This document shows positions 17,210 to 27,739 of a stretch of 64,000 nucleotides of DNA, one piece after another (the stretch's first letter is position 1; every line of letters begins with the position of its first letter). Location of the stretch: assembly GCA_963210315.1 (NCBI GenBank), contig OY723239.1, positions 1,955,501-2,019,500 of the forward strand, given 5' to 3'. The translations under genes were made by a program, and so were the position numbers. Under the pieces are notes generated by a model, which worked only from the letters and a program-made list of their open reading frames with translations, was not told where the DNA came from and made no database searches. This DNA comes from Rhynchopus euleeides (taxonomy: Eukaryota > Euglenozoa > Diplonemea > Diplonemida > Diplonemidae).

Positions 17210-17880
17210 CTCTTTTTGAATTGGAGCGCTCCCCCCCCCCCCCCTTTTTTTTTCAAAAAAATACAAACAGATATTCTTACCTGTCACCTCCCCACACCCC
17301 CTGCCCCCCCCCCCCTCATTGCTTGCACTGGGCGCAGCTTGCAGGCAGGGGGTGGCACATTGGATACGTGTCTGGAAGCTTGGCCCTTCCTTGCGATCCG
17401 TTGATCTCCGTATTGTTTTTACACCTGCGCATCAACGCCATGCGCCTGTTGTCCCGGAGATGCTGCCCCCCCCCCCCCCCCCCTGTTTGCAGCTGTCGTT
17501 GCCTCACCTCCCACCCCACCACCCCATCCCCACACCCACGCATTCTTATTGAATTTATCCAAAAAAAATATCGGGATGCCCGCATAACCTTCTTTATCTT
17601 GACCATCTCGCTGCACATTATCTTTCTTCCCTACCCCGCTGCTTGCGCTTGTGGCCCCAGCCCCCTTTCCCCTCCCGCGCCAGGCTGAAGGTGGCGATTT
17701 CATGTTTTTTACCACAACAGGGAACCTGTCAGTGTCAAAAAGATAGTAGGCAGCGCTTGGGCAACAAATTCAACCTCCTCATCAGGCTGCGGAGTTGCTT
17801 TTGTTTTGCCCGGATTTGGCGCACAAACAAAGAAGCGCCAACGCAGCACAAAATAAGAGCAACGATCAGCTGTACTGGAG
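17210..17880. other. Poly-C-rich intergenic region
   Basis: Contains C-homopolymer tracts of about 17-19 bases and mixed pyrimidine sequence. No gene is supported. A block at 17314-17450 is repeated elsewhere and is listed separately. Confidence 0.6.
17314..17450 (+). repeat. Block shared with the 33.8-kb locus
   Basis: Shares GGCAGGGGGTGGCACATTG, ACGTGTCTGGAAGCTT and ACACCTGCGCATCAACGCCA, in order, with 33829-33965. Both copies lie downstream of a member of the two-domain gene family, which supports duplication of gene plus flank. Confidence 0.85.
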
Positions 17881-17883
17881 TGA

Positions 17884-18095
17884 CAATTTTTGTTTGTTCG
17901 GCGTGGCCAACTGGGAAAACTTTCTGCACCTTTCGCCGGGATCTTTCGACCCCATTCACACCACTTTATCAGACCTGGGGAGTGGTGTACACAAAGAGTG
18001 GGGCCTGCGTTCCAACAAAACAACTTTCGGTAGTAATTGGTTTGTTGTCTCGTTTGCTGTCACTTTACGATCCAGCGGGGACACAAATAGTTTTT
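17884..18095 (+). repeat. Dispersed repeat shared with 51.3 kb
   Basis: Matches 51314-51510 through GTTCGGCGTGGCCAACTGGG, ATTCACACCACTTTATCAGA, GTAATTGGTTTGTTGTCTCG and CACTTTACGATCCAGCGGGG with moderate divergence. No coding signal is seen. Confidence 0.8.
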
Positions 18096-18149
18096 TTTTG
18101 CTGGACGTACTTTTTTTTGAGTGCTGAACAACGCCAATAATCACGCGGT

Positions 18150-18435
18150 TTTGTGTAGTGACTACAAAAAGGACTAACATTGCAAGAAGATGCTGGGCGA
18201 CTTGCTTTTCCATCCACTCTCGACGATCAACCCCCCCCCCCCCCCTTTCCCTGAAAAAAAGGACTGTGACTACAAAAAATGACAGACATTGCAAGGAGGT
18301 GCTGGGATACTTACTTTTCCATTCACTCTCGACGATCAACCCCCCCCCCCTTTCCCTTCCAGCCTACATTGCCCACACAGTGCAACACCGCAACACAGGA
18401 CGAGTACTTTTTTCGAGAGAGTCGTCACTGTAGGC
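18150..18435 (+). repeat. Dispersed poly-C repeat, two module I copies plus part of module II
   Basis: Module I appears at about 18150-18245 and again at 18262-18350, each ending in CTCTCGACGATCAA and a long C tract. A piece of module II (CCCACACAGTGCAACACC) follows. The adjacency suggests tandem or nested insertion. Confidence 0.85.
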
Positions 18436-20091
18436 ACATCCCTATAAAATAGCCCCCCGGTAGCCGTTACCGGGGCAGATTCATGATAGCTGCAATGCCA
18501 CCACCGTGCGGTCAGAAGAACAAGATCCCAACCGGATTGCCGTCGGGGCAGTATCCCTTCGCTGACCTCCCAAAACCGTTCAAAACCACCAGGGGTGCAC
18601 CCCCACTTCCGGAGCGGCAGTCTGGGAGGCCAGTAGGAGCGGGGGGTTATTTTCTGCTCGGGATTTAGAAACACCCCCGGAAAAACCCTCGCAATTTTTT
18701 CCCCCCCGGATCCGATAATGGTATCAAATCCTGTCCGGATGCACTGTATGCCCATAGTGCAGGGCGAGCGAAGGGGTAATATCTTGTATCTACTTCGAAA
18801 TAGATCATGCCATCACATCCCACCCACCCCACTGTCCAATAATATCCGCGATAATCGCGATAGTTCGAATTGGTCCCCCCCCCCCCCCCCCTCTCTATGC
18901 CTGTGGACATTGTCACAACACAGGCCCACGAGACAAACACGCGTAATCTCGGTTACTGCCATGCAGAAGGGGAAGGGAGTCGTCGGGCGCTGTGCCTTGC
19001 TTTCCTCGACTTTACGACCCCACCCTCAAGGGCGCATGAGAAAAAGGACTAACATTGCAAGAAGGTGCTGGGAGATTTACTTTTCCATTCACTCTCGACG
19101 ATCAAACCCCCCTCAAGGGCGCATGAGAAGGCGCTTTTGATTCGGAGCCTGGCGCATCCCTATCTTCACTGCGCGCATGTGACGAGTACCATCTTCAGTG
19201 ATGTTGATCCAAGTGGAGAGTGGGTGGGCTGGGAGGTGCGGTGCCCAACTCCCCAACATCACATGAACTGAACATGGAACAACCTCAACACAGAACTAGC
19301 CACCGGTATTTTTTCCCCGGTTGCACAGAGGATACGGCATTCTTTTTTTTGAACGAATGGGGGGGGGGGGGGGGAGGTTTTACAGGGCAAACGGGACGAG
19401 GTAATGAACCAAAGAAGCTGCAGTTGCCTTGTCCGGACATCAGACGCACAGCTCACGACAAGGCGACACGGGTGGGGGGGGGGGGCAGCAGTCGCAGCAT
19501 CATTCAATTTGGTTCTTTTGTTTTTTTGGGGCAGTCATCCAGCAGACACCGGTGGGTTCGAAGTCCTGGCAGGACAACATCATCGACGGGGGAGTGATTT
19601 GCACCATACCACTGTGCGTGTCCTGACCGTCTCAGCGACAAGGTGCTGTGGGTTGGTTCCTTGCGTGGGTATTGTCAGTGCCATGAGCAACGACGGCATT
19701 GTCCCACCGATGTTTGCTGGCTGGATGTTAGTGTGATACCATCCCTTACGGTATTCCCATCGTTTCTGTGGCGTTGGAACACGAGACAGGCTGCGGGTAG
19801 CGGGGGGATCTGGGCGGGACGGGGCGCGGGGGGCTGAGGATGGACTATTGGCAGTACATAATGGCAGATATTGTGAAAATACGAGCGGGTATCAAGGAGA
19901 AAAGAAGGCGGTTGTCAGTGCGTTCGGGGCAAGGGGAGATGCTGCGACCCTTCACTCTGCAGGCACGAGACAACCAGTCATGCTGGAAATCATCAAGGGC
20001 GATATACTCTGTGACTCTCGTGGGGGGGGGGGGGGGAGGGGGGGCGTGACGACATGCACAGTAACCATGCGTAAGCCTGTACTGATTTCTC
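18436..20091. other. Non-coding region rich in G and C homopolymers
   Basis: No gene is supported. One further module I copy lies at about 19040-19110. C tracts occur near 18876, while from about 19360 to 20045 the long homopolymers are G on this strand, so the strand of the repeat-associated tracts switches. Short frames here have no recognisable domains. Confidence 0.55.
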
Positions 20092-20204
20092 TCGCCACCT
20101 GTGTCGGCTGATGCAGGTGTGTGTGTGCTCAAACAATCCCGGGCCTCTCCGCAGTCATGACGCGGGGAGAGTGCGATGGGCACGTCTCTCACACGACCAT
20201 GCAA
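20092..20204 (+). repeat. 113-bp direct repeat, left copy
   Basis: Runs from TCGCCACCTGTGTCGGCTGA to ACACGACCATGCAA and is nearly identical to 20583-20695. The two copies enclose about 380 bases holding a G-tract and a hairpin, so they could be termini of a small element or a simple duplication. Confidence 0.9.
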
Positions 20205-20476
20205 CAAGTGCGATGGGCACGTTTCTCACACATGGGTCGTGTGTTGATGCCAGAGGACCTGGCCACCCCGTGCATTCCCTTCCCGAGGGAGTGGATGCCG
20301 AAGCCAGGTAGACGCGCAGCGCATCCCACGGACGGTCCGTTCTGTTGAACGCACTGTGGCTGTACGGTGCGTGTGTGTGCAGTGTGTGAGATACCTGCTG
20401 ATTGTCGACGGGGTGCGGGGAGGTGGGGGGGGGGAGGGGGGGGGGGGGGCGGTTCCATAAGAATTGAGAGGAAAAT

Positions 20477-20575
20477 CAGTGCCTGTACGCACATTTCCCC
20501 TCGACTGAAGTCGAGGGGAAATGACACACCTTTCCCCTCGACTTATGTCGAGGGGAAATGTGTGTACAGGCACTG
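20477..20575. repeat. 99-bp hairpin with nested palindromes
   Basis: Outer arms CAGTGCCTGTAC and GTACAGGCACTG pair. Inside, TTTCCCCTCGA is repeated as two smaller palindromes with TCGAGGGGAAA. It lies between the two 113-bp direct repeats. Confidence 0.9.
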
Positions 20576-20582
20576 CTTTTCC

Positions 20583-20695
20583 TCGCCACCTGTGTCGGCT
20601 GATGCAGGTGTGTGTGTGCTCAATAAATCCCGGGCCTCTCCGCAGTCATGACGCGGAGAGAGTGCGATGGGCACGTCTCTCACACGACCATGCAA
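20583..20695 (+). repeat. 113-bp direct repeat, right copy
   Basis: Differs from the left copy mainly at AATAAATCCC versus AAACAATCCC and at one G in the GCGG run. Confidence 0.9.
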
Positions 20696-23600
20696 TTGCT
20701 TTCGTGTTTTTGCTTTTTGTTGTCTGTGTTCGCGCAGCTTTGATTCCCTTTTCTCTGGGCGGGAACAAGCAAGGGTCCTCGTTCGTGACCGTTTGCCGCT
20801 GTTTCCGTGACGTGTTTTCTGGAGGTTGGGTGGAGCTCGCTGGAGCAGGATGCCGTACCCCCACGGCAACTTGCTCTTTGCAGCGTCCGCCCCCTCCCGC
20901 GTATGAGGTCTCGATTGTCTTCCGCTGTGTCTCGATGGTGTGGGTATTTTTACTCATTTTCAGAAAGCCATTTTTTTTTGCACGTCCTCCTCCTAGTCGC
21001 AGTCTGCACACCCCCGTCTGGATGGTGCTGCACAGCGCAGAATGCCCACAACAGGTGTGATGTTGCCGCAGCGTGTAGTATGTCCTGCCCTCACCAGCAA
21101 GCTGCTTAGGCAGGACATACTGCAGGAGGATCAGTGTTGTCGTGACAGGTATGGCATCGGCCATACCGAACAGCTTTCCGACTTTCATCGTCAAAGTCGG
21201 GGAAATCCAGGCTACAAAGAACAGATGTGCACAACCGTGGCCTCGGCGGCTGGGGGGCTCCGCCCCCCTGTGGTCGAGAACGGGACGTTGTTGAACATAA
21301 CGGCCCCGAAACCAGTTCGTATCGGGGGGTAGTGGCGCCCAGTGCCCCTAATCTGGCTCGACGGCGCAAAAATCCGGCCAGGGCCGACCCACTCCTAGTT
21401 TTTGAAGATTTTTCGTCTTTTTCTGGTGTGGCAGCTGCCATACCTTAAAAACACTGAGGCCAACCCCAGCGCCGACACTGCTCCTAGACTGCCAGTCTAG
21501 GAGCAAAATAGATTTCTGCCAAGACCAAGTGGGGCCACAACACAAGCTCCCAAGGGAAATGGTGCAAACAAAAATTTACCCCCCCCCAAAAAATGGCGCA
21601 CAATAGAAATTCCTATTTTTATCCCGCGAAATAGCGCCACACCCCGCGACACATCGGACTTTATCTGACCTGCTCGGACACAACCTGCATATCAAGAGAA
21701 GGGAGGCCGCCTCTGGTGTTCCTTGCTTCTACTTCGCACCCTCCCTCCCCCCGTTGTGTTCGTAAACCCCGCACCTGGGGGCATTGTTCTGGCGTCGTGC
21801 GCCTGCGCGTCGCTTTGTTGCCCAATCAATTCGTATTCTTCTCCAAATCCGAATTCTATGTGGCGGCCTGTGCTGAGTCTCCGAAGCGGGGCGGCTGATG
21901 AGGGAAGGCCCAAAACAAAGCAGGCAAATCACGGGAAAGGTAAAAGCTGACAGCACAGGCCGCCAAGTAAATAAATGAGCATTCCAGTAGGTCGGGCATG
22001 CGCCCCTCTCGAGCGCCTTCCCTGGCATTTGAGAGTGTTGCTGCCAATGTCTGGAAGGTGTATCATTATCGTTCTGACTGCTTTATGATCCACACGATTT
22101 GGCCTCCAGAGAGTTGGTTGCCAAGAGCTTTTGAGACTGGCACGCGCTTACGTGCTTGTTACATTGTCGTAAGGCGACGTTGTGAGATCATTGGTTGCCC
22201 TAATCGGACACTGCGCGGATAATCTTCACCCATGTTCCCTCGGGGGCGCGGGTCAAAGGTCATCCGAACAGTGGCTGGTTTGAAATCGTAACGAGGTTTG
22301 TCAGTGGTTAAATGAGGCCGTGAGGGCCCGTGGTCTCGGACATGACCGCGTGTGCTGTGGATAGAAACACCGGAGAAGATAATTGGTTGGGATGGTCGTT
22401 CGGTTTCGTGTGGCAGAATCGCACTGGCCTGCCCCACGCAAAGAAGAGAGTATGTCTCATCAGCTTCTATTCAATCAGAGGTGTGTCCAAATATTAGAGA
22501 TTAGGGGCCTGCGTCGCATGGGGGTCGCCGACTCTCTCAGAGCACGGAGAAACAATATTTGGGAAATGCCGCGCACATACATACTCTGCCGTCGGCTGCA
22601 ACGCGACAGCAGGCTTTTGGTGCGCGAGCGAAAAGCAATCAAGTACCAAGGGTGCGTCCGGAGTTTATGGTGAGAAATGCTTAAAAAAAAGATGTTCTTG
22701 CACCCTCTTCCCACAGCTTGACGGGGGAAAACGGGATGTGGGTCGAACGGAAACGGCTACCCTGCCCTGCCGAGCTGAAGTCATTCAATGTTTATTGACT
22801 TCTTGATTTCCTGGGAGGATTAAAAAAAAGCTGCCGCGAAGGCAGGCAAAGGTTGAGGACGGACCCCGTCTATACTTTGAAAGTACACTGCCCTCGAACC
22901 TGCTTGCAGGGTAAGGGGCGTCAATGGGACAGATCAAGCTTGCTTGTGATTGTCGACACCAAAAAAAAACTGCCGCGAAGGCAGCCAACGTTTGTCGATC
23001 CTAGCAACCTTCTCTGTATGAGTGTGCATATATGACTACCCCGCCAGCAGACTGCTGCTCCCGCTGCACCGCTGCGACACGCATCGTCTCGATGGCAAGC
23101 AGCTTCCTGCTACAGATATGGTTGCGTTGCGTGCGTGCGCCATGGGTGCGTCGATGTGACTCGCAGTTCTTGTTGCTTCCTCCCCAGCGAGCAACAGTTT
23201 GTTGCCCGATGAATGTGTTCAATACGTGCTATGCCTGTTTTCCCTTTCTACTCGCGATTTATTTTCTGTATTTTCCACGAACAACCTGCCAATACCCATC
23301 CTACCAGCCCCTACCCCCCTTCCGTGTCATATCACCCACCAGCGGCCCCTGTCTTTCAACCACAACGACACCGACACATGGGTACCACACCTCCATCCCT
23401 GAATTCGAACCCGATGCCCTGAATATTGAATATTTCCTTACCACCAACTAACTATGTATGTTGAACCTTGAAATCGAAAATGAAATATGTGCGTGTTTTT
23501 GGTTATTTTTGTGTTATTATTGACAGGATGCGTTCGAAGGCAACGAGGACAGGCTGCGTGCCTGGCCGAAGCTTTAATTCACCTCCCCTGCGGAAAGGAG

Positions 23601-23762
23601 ATGTGCCGGGAAGGATGACCGTTTTGAAGGTTCACATTCTTGTTTGAAGAACTATTGAACATCACTGTCTTTGCATACCTTTTTGTTTTCATCTTGCTAT
23701 CACTAAAACCCAACAAAAGCAAAACAAAATAACACCTCGACGGTGCGAATCTAAATAACAGG
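20696..23762. other. Repeat-bearing region without a recognised gene
   Basis: No gene is supported in about 3 kb. It contains a GC-clamp repeat near 21238, an inverted pair TCCTAGACTGCCAGTCTAGGA at 21480-21502 (written with its centre), a diverged module II at about 21672-21740, and GGCCCAAAACAAAGCAG near 21907, which recurs near 30308. The final part is a member of a three-copy repeat family. Confidence 0.5.
23520..23690 (+). repeat. Three-copy dispersed block, copy 1 (diverged)
   Basis: Shares TGCGTTCGAAGGCA, GCCTGGCCGAAGCTTTAA, GACCGTTTTGAAGGTT and TGTTTGAAGAACT, in order, with 43150-43320 and 61105-61255. The other two copies are closer to each other than to this one. Confidence 0.8.
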
Positions 23763-23840
23763 AAAATGGAACACTATCGACACATGTCACTCAACACGGG
23801 GGAATGGGGAGGGGAGAGGTTGTGGTGAAACGCACACACC
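23763..23840 (-). repeat. B2 repeat
   Basis: The 78-bp outer copy at the 3' end of the retrotransposon, identical to 23954-24031. It begins AAAATGGAACACTATCGACA on the plus strand and ends CGCACACACC. Confidence 0.95.
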
Positions 23841-23957
23841 TCGACCTGTGATGAGGTGAGATGTGGCTCTGCAATTACGGCACTACGCGTGCCGTAAACT
23901 CGAATGACCTGCTTTCTCCGTGTTCCATTTCCTCCTTCATTGCATGAGGCTACAAAA
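23821..23957 (-). repeat. A2 repeat
   Basis: 137 bp, identical to the block at the opposite (5') end of the element. It lies between the two B copies and overlaps each by a few to 20 bases, as expected of split direct repeats. Confidence 0.95.
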
Positions 23958-24031
23958 TGGAACACTATCGACACATGTCACTCAACACGGGGGAATGGGG
24001 AGGGGAGAGGTTGTGGTGAAACGCACACACC
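23954..24031 (-). repeat. B1 repeat
   Basis: The 78-bp inner B copy, separated from the RT-RNase H stop by about 95 bases of untranslated sequence. Confidence 0.95.
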
Positions 24032-24125
24032 CAACCCCCTAGGACCCCTAGGGACTGAGGAGCTCCGCTCATCAGCTAAGATGGCCCCGTGCCGCCAGCA
24101 TGGCACACAGCTCCGTCTGGTCCCT

Positions 24126-25742
24126 TTACAGATCGATGACGACCTCGCCCCGCGCACCCCTCGTGAAGGGATCGGCCTTCTGCTCGTGGGTCGGCACCCA
24201 CTCGGGCAACACCTGCAGCTGCGCCGCTGCAGCGACGTCGAACAGCACCTGCAGGCACCTATTGGCGACGTAATTGCCAGAGTGCCCCTTCAGGATGCTC
24301 CGCACTACCGGGAGGTTGTCGACCTTCAGTCGCAGCTTGCACCGCCGGCGCCCCAGCCGGGAGGCCAACCGCACCCCCAGTGCAGCGGCCCACATCTCCT
24401 TGATGTAAATGTGTGCTGACGCTTCGCCGGCCCCGAAGGCCCCCTGCGCCACCTCGCCGGTCTCCGCAAGCGCCGCCCACGCGCGTGATGACGCGTCTGT
24501 CCACACTGTGCACTCCTCGTCGTATGGAGCCTCCCGGTCCACCCACCGGTTCTCCGCGATCGCCTGCAGACATACGCGCGCGTCCCAGACCGCACTCGGC
24601 TGCATCCTGGTGGGCTCGTCCCACGCGTTGTTGTTCGTTGATACATGCCGCGCGATGCTGCGTATGGCCCCGATGAGGTTTGGCGAGTAGCACAGATGAC
24701 GGCTTCGTGTGTACGTCCACCACACGATGGCCCCCGTCACCTTGAAGAATGCCCGGGGTGTTGCCTCCCCGGACAACACGTTCTGCACATGCACCGCCTC
24801 CAGCAGCTGCGCCACCCATTTCTCCGAGGAGCGGAACCTCTTCGTCGGCCCCCGCAGGTCGAACTCCAGCCCGAAGGCCGCAAACTGTCTCTGGGGTTGC
24901 CCCTCGGCCTCCTCGTGCAGCTCGACTCTCGCGTAGGCACACCTCTGCTTGAACTCGGTGTATCTCCTCGCCGCCTCCTCCTCGCTGCCCCCGAGGATGA
25001 TGTAGTTGTCCACCCATGCGACGTTCCCCGGCCCTGCGAGAACCCTCGAGATGCGCTGCGCTATCGATGGGCTCCACGACCACCCCATGCACAGCACCTT
25101 CAGCCACAAGTCGAGTGTGCCGCCTCTGCCATCTCCCAGGCGCATGCCGAAGTACTTCCGGATCGGCTTCGCGAGGGGTATCTGGTAAAAAAATGATACT
25201 CCATCCGCGATCACGGCTGCATCTGCGTTCAGCACTGCGTCGATCACGTCCCTGATGCGCGGCAGCCGCATCTCAGGGGGGCGCCTCATCGCGGCGTTCA
25301 GCTTTCGTGCATCGACCACCAGCCGGAGATCCCCTGCCTTTTTTGCCACTGTGAAAGCCGGCATCGTCATCTGGGGGTCCCCCTGCATCGGCTCCACCAC
25401 CTCCCATTCGAGCAGCTTGTCCGCGTGCTGCCGCATGTGCCGCGAGGTGCCCCTCGCCATCCTGCCGCCTGTCGGCTTCATCAGCAGGCTCTCGAAGGCG
25501 TCGAGTGACGTGATGACGTCCAGCACATCTTCAAGCTCCCCGTGGAGGTCCAGGCTGCGGACCGCGTCGAGGGCCATCCTGTTGGATGATATGGGTGCCA
25601 GCACCCCCCCCTCACGTTCGGCTTCCGGTCGCACCTGCGCTCCCTCCACCTCCACGGAGAAGTCCCCGCGGTACCCGATGTCCAGCCCAGCACTGCACGC
25701 CTCGTCCCCCTCGCCCTCGGGGTCGTATGCGTAGGCACACAT
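24126..25742 (-). CDS. Reverse transcriptase-RNase H of the YR retrotransposon
   Basis: The ATG shown gives 538 residues. The same frame is open and coding-like further upstream (AKPSNFEGILR), overlapping the end of the recombinase frame, so the start may be by frameshift or reinitiation. RT motifs in order are LRLVVDARKLNAAM, IADGVSFFYQIPL (motif A Asp), MGWSWSPSIAQR (motif B) and WVDNYIILGG (motif C, with VDN in place of the usual DD). RNase H follows, with Asp in VWTDASSRAWAAL, Glu in IYIKEMWAAALG, Asp in LKVDNLPVVRS and Asp in WVPTHEQKADPFTRG, so the four acidic residues are present. It would synthesise the cDNA that the recombinase inserts. The frame is offset by -1 from the recombinase frame. 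No classic slippery heptamer is evident in the overlap. Confidence 0.9.
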   Translation of the reverse strand: MCAYAYDPEGEGDEACSAGLDIGYRGDFSVEVEGAQVRPEAEREGGVLAPISSNRMALDAVRSLDLHGELEDVLDVITSLDAFESLLMKPTGGRMARGTSRHMRQHADKLLEWEVVEPMQGDPQMTMPAFTVAKKAGDLRLVVDARKLNAAMRRPPEMRLPRIRDVIDAVLNADAAVIADGVSFFYQIPLAKPIRKYFGMRLGDGRGGTLDLWLKVLCMGWSWSPSIAQRISRVLAGPGNVAWVDNYIILGGSEEEAARRYTEFKQRCAYARVELHEEAEGQPQRQFAAFGLEFDLRGPTKRFRSSEKWVAQLLEAVHVQNVLSGEATPRAFFKVTGAIVWWTYTRSRHLCYSPNLIGAIRSIARHVSTNNNAWDEPTRMQPSAVWDARVCLQAIAENRWVDREAPYDEECTVWTDASSRAWAALAETGEVAQGAFGAGEASAHIYIKEMWAAALGVRLASRLGRRRCKLRLKVDNLPVVRSILKGHSGNYVANRCLQVLFDVAAAAQLQVLPEWVPTHEQKADPFTRGARGEVVIDL

Positions 25743-25831
25743 CCTCAGGATACCCTCGAAGTTGCTCGGCTTGGCGAGGTGGGCGGCGCACGACGGGAAC
25801 GCCCCAAGAGCCCTGGGGATGCGCCCCGCCG

Positions 25832-27601
25832 CTAGAGCTGGCGTGATGTAGTCGCGGTCTCCTCCACGAGACGAGTCGCGGCCAGTGGGGCGTACTGCAG
25901 CAGCCCCTCTGTCGTCCGGTGGCGGGTCAGCTTCTGCACCGCTCGCAACTCGAGCCCCTTGTGAATCAGGTGGTGCACTGCCCCCCTGCGTAGACTGTGT
26001 GGCGTCAGCGCGGGGTTCACCCGTTTTACCGCCCGGGACACCTTGCTGTACGACACGCCTTGAACCAGGCCGCCGTCCCGGTTCTTCCGCATCGTCTTCC
26101 CCAGCACACCGTTCAGCTGCGTAGGCAAACACACCCCTGTAGTCTGTCCCTTCGCGAACGGGTCGTTCTTGGTGCCCCTCCAGGTTATAGATACCACCCC
26201 GTCGTTCTTCACCCGCACCTCTCGGGTTGCAATACTCTTCACGTCCGAGCACCTTGCGGCCCCGTGCCACATCAGCCCCAGTGCCAGTCGCACCTCGGGG
26301 TCCCGCTCGTCCCGCATCGCCTGCTCCACTTCTGCCTTCGTCGCCGGCACCGCCTGTGTCCGGGGCACCTCCGCCCCCATGCGCCTCAGTCCCCGTCTGA
26401 ACGCGTCGAGCTTGTGCGAGTGCACTGTGTCCTCCAGCATGTGGCGGTGCGCGGACGACACGGCGTAGCTGTAGGCCAGCCCCGAGGATGGCAGCACGTT
26501 GTCGACAGACATCTTCTTGGAGACCCACAAGATGATCGCCGTCCCCGTGTCGATGGGTCCCTCGGCGGCCTCCCAGGCCTGACGGAACTCCTGGAACCGC
26601 CGGTAGCACGACGCGATGTTGTCCCATGTGGAGTTCGCGAGTGCCCGGTCCAGAACGGCGTTGGCTGCAGACACGACTTCCCCCCTCGTCCCGTCCGGGA
26701 GGGTTGCTGTCTCTGACATCCGCGGGCGTCCTCGAGTTGCTGGCCCCCTGCGCAGCCACCGCTGCAGCCCCGACTCGATTGTGTGGCCTTCCGCTGTCGG
26801 GTCCCGCCCCTGGGATCCCGTCTGCTGCACTGCTGGGCCGGCCCGCTCTGTCGCCTGCTCTCTCCGAGCAGTGTTGGTGACCGGCCACGGCCTGTGTGGC
26901 GTCATCCCGTGATCTTGCTGCGCCATTTGCTCCCCCTGAGCACTGGGCTGTATTCTTACTAACCACGGTGTGCGTGGATTCTGCTCCCCCTGAGCTTGAT
27001 GCACCGCTGGCTCCCCTTGAGCACTGGGCTGTGTGATTTGCGTTTTTACTAGCCACGGCGTGCGTGGATTCTGCTCCCCTTGAGCTTGCTTCGCCGCTGG
27101 CTCCCCTTGAGCACTGGGCTGTGTGATTTTCGTTTTTACTATCCACGGCGTGCGTGGTTTCTGCTCCCCTTGAGCTTGCTTCGCCGCTGGCTCCCCTTGA
27201 GCACTGGGCTGTGTGATTTTCGTTTTTACTATCCACGGCGTGCGTGGTTTCTGCTCCCCTTGAGCTTGCTTCGCCGCTGGCTCCCCTTGAGCACTGGGCT
27301 GTGTGATTTTCGTTTTTACTATCCACGGCGTGCGTGGTTTCTGCTCCCCTTGAGCTTGCTTCGCCGCTGGCTCCCCTTGAGCACTGGGCTGTGTGATTTG
27401 CGTTTTTACTAGCCACGGCGTGCGTGGATTCTGCTCCCCTTGAGCTTGATGCGCCGCTGGCTCCCCTTGAGCACTGGGCTGTGTGATTTCCGTTTTTACT
27501 AGCCACGGCGTGCGTGGGTTCTGCTCCCCTTGAGCTTGATGCGCCGCTGGCTCCCCTTGAGCACTGGGCTGTGTGGTTTGCGCTTTTACTCGCCACGGCA
27601 T
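25832..27601 (-). CDS. Tyrosine recombinase of the YR retrotransposon
   Basis: The start shown is the first ATG in frame (589 aa), but the frame is open without interruption back to the Gag UGA at 27740-27742. The N-terminal third is a 30-residue tandem repeat (QPSAQGEPAAKQAQGEQ type). The C-terminal catalytic domain carries Arg in MWHGAARCSDVKS, HxxR in LTPHSLRRGAVHHL, and the His and nucleophile Tyr in LTRHRTTEGLLQYAP, so the R-H-R-H-Y set is complete. It would recombine circular cDNA into the genome without target duplication. It lies before RT-RNase H, whereas the usual DIRS-type order has the recombinase last. It may be made by UGA readthrough from Gag or by internal initiation. Confidence 0.9.
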   Translation of the reverse strand: MPWRVKAQTTQPSAQGEPAAHQAQGEQNPRTPWLVKTEITQPSAQGEPAAHQAQGEQNPRTPWLVKTQITQPSAQGEPAAKQAQGEQKPRTPWIVKTKITQPSAQGEPAAKQAQGEQKPRTPWIVKTKITQPSAQGEPAAKQAQGEQKPRTPWIVKTKITQPSAQGEPAAKQAQGEQNPRTPWLVKTQITQPSAQGEPAVHQAQGEQNPRTPWLVRIQPSAQGEQMAQQDHGMTPHRPWPVTNTARREQATERAGPAVQQTGSQGRDPTAEGHTIESGLQRWLRRGPATRGRPRMSETATLPDGTRGEVVSAANAVLDRALANSTWDNIASCYRRFQEFRQAWEAAEGPIDTGTAIILWVSKKMSVDNVLPSSGLAYSYAVSSAHRHMLEDTVHSHKLDAFRRGLRRMGAEVPRTQAVPATKAEVEQAMRDERDPEVRLALGLMWHGAARCSDVKSIATREVRVKNDGVVSITWRGTKNDPFAKGQTTGVCLPTQLNGVLGKTMRKNRDGGLVQGVSYSKVSRAVKRVNPALTPHSLRRGAVHHLIHKGLELRAVQKLTRHRTTEGLLQYAPLAATRLVEETATTSRQL

Positions 27602-27660
27602 GCGTGAATTCTGCTCCCCTTGAGCTTGTGGCACCGCTGGTTCCCCTTGAAGTGTGGACT
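26925..27660 (-). repeat. 90-bp in-frame tandem repeat, about 8 units
   Basis: Eight units of 90 bp, with cores TTGAGCACTGGGCTGTGTG and CTGCTCCCCTTGAGCTTG on the plus strand, encode a 30-residue repeat in the recombinase N-terminal region. The central units are almost identical, so the array has expanded recently. Length divisible by three keeps both the Gag/YR frame and the overlapping RT frame open. Confidence 0.95.
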
Positions 27661-27739
27661 GTGTGTGCAGTGGCGGTGTGTCTGAGGGAGGTGTCGCCGG
27701 CCCGCACAACCCCGGCTCTCCCTGCGCAGGTGTGGCTTG

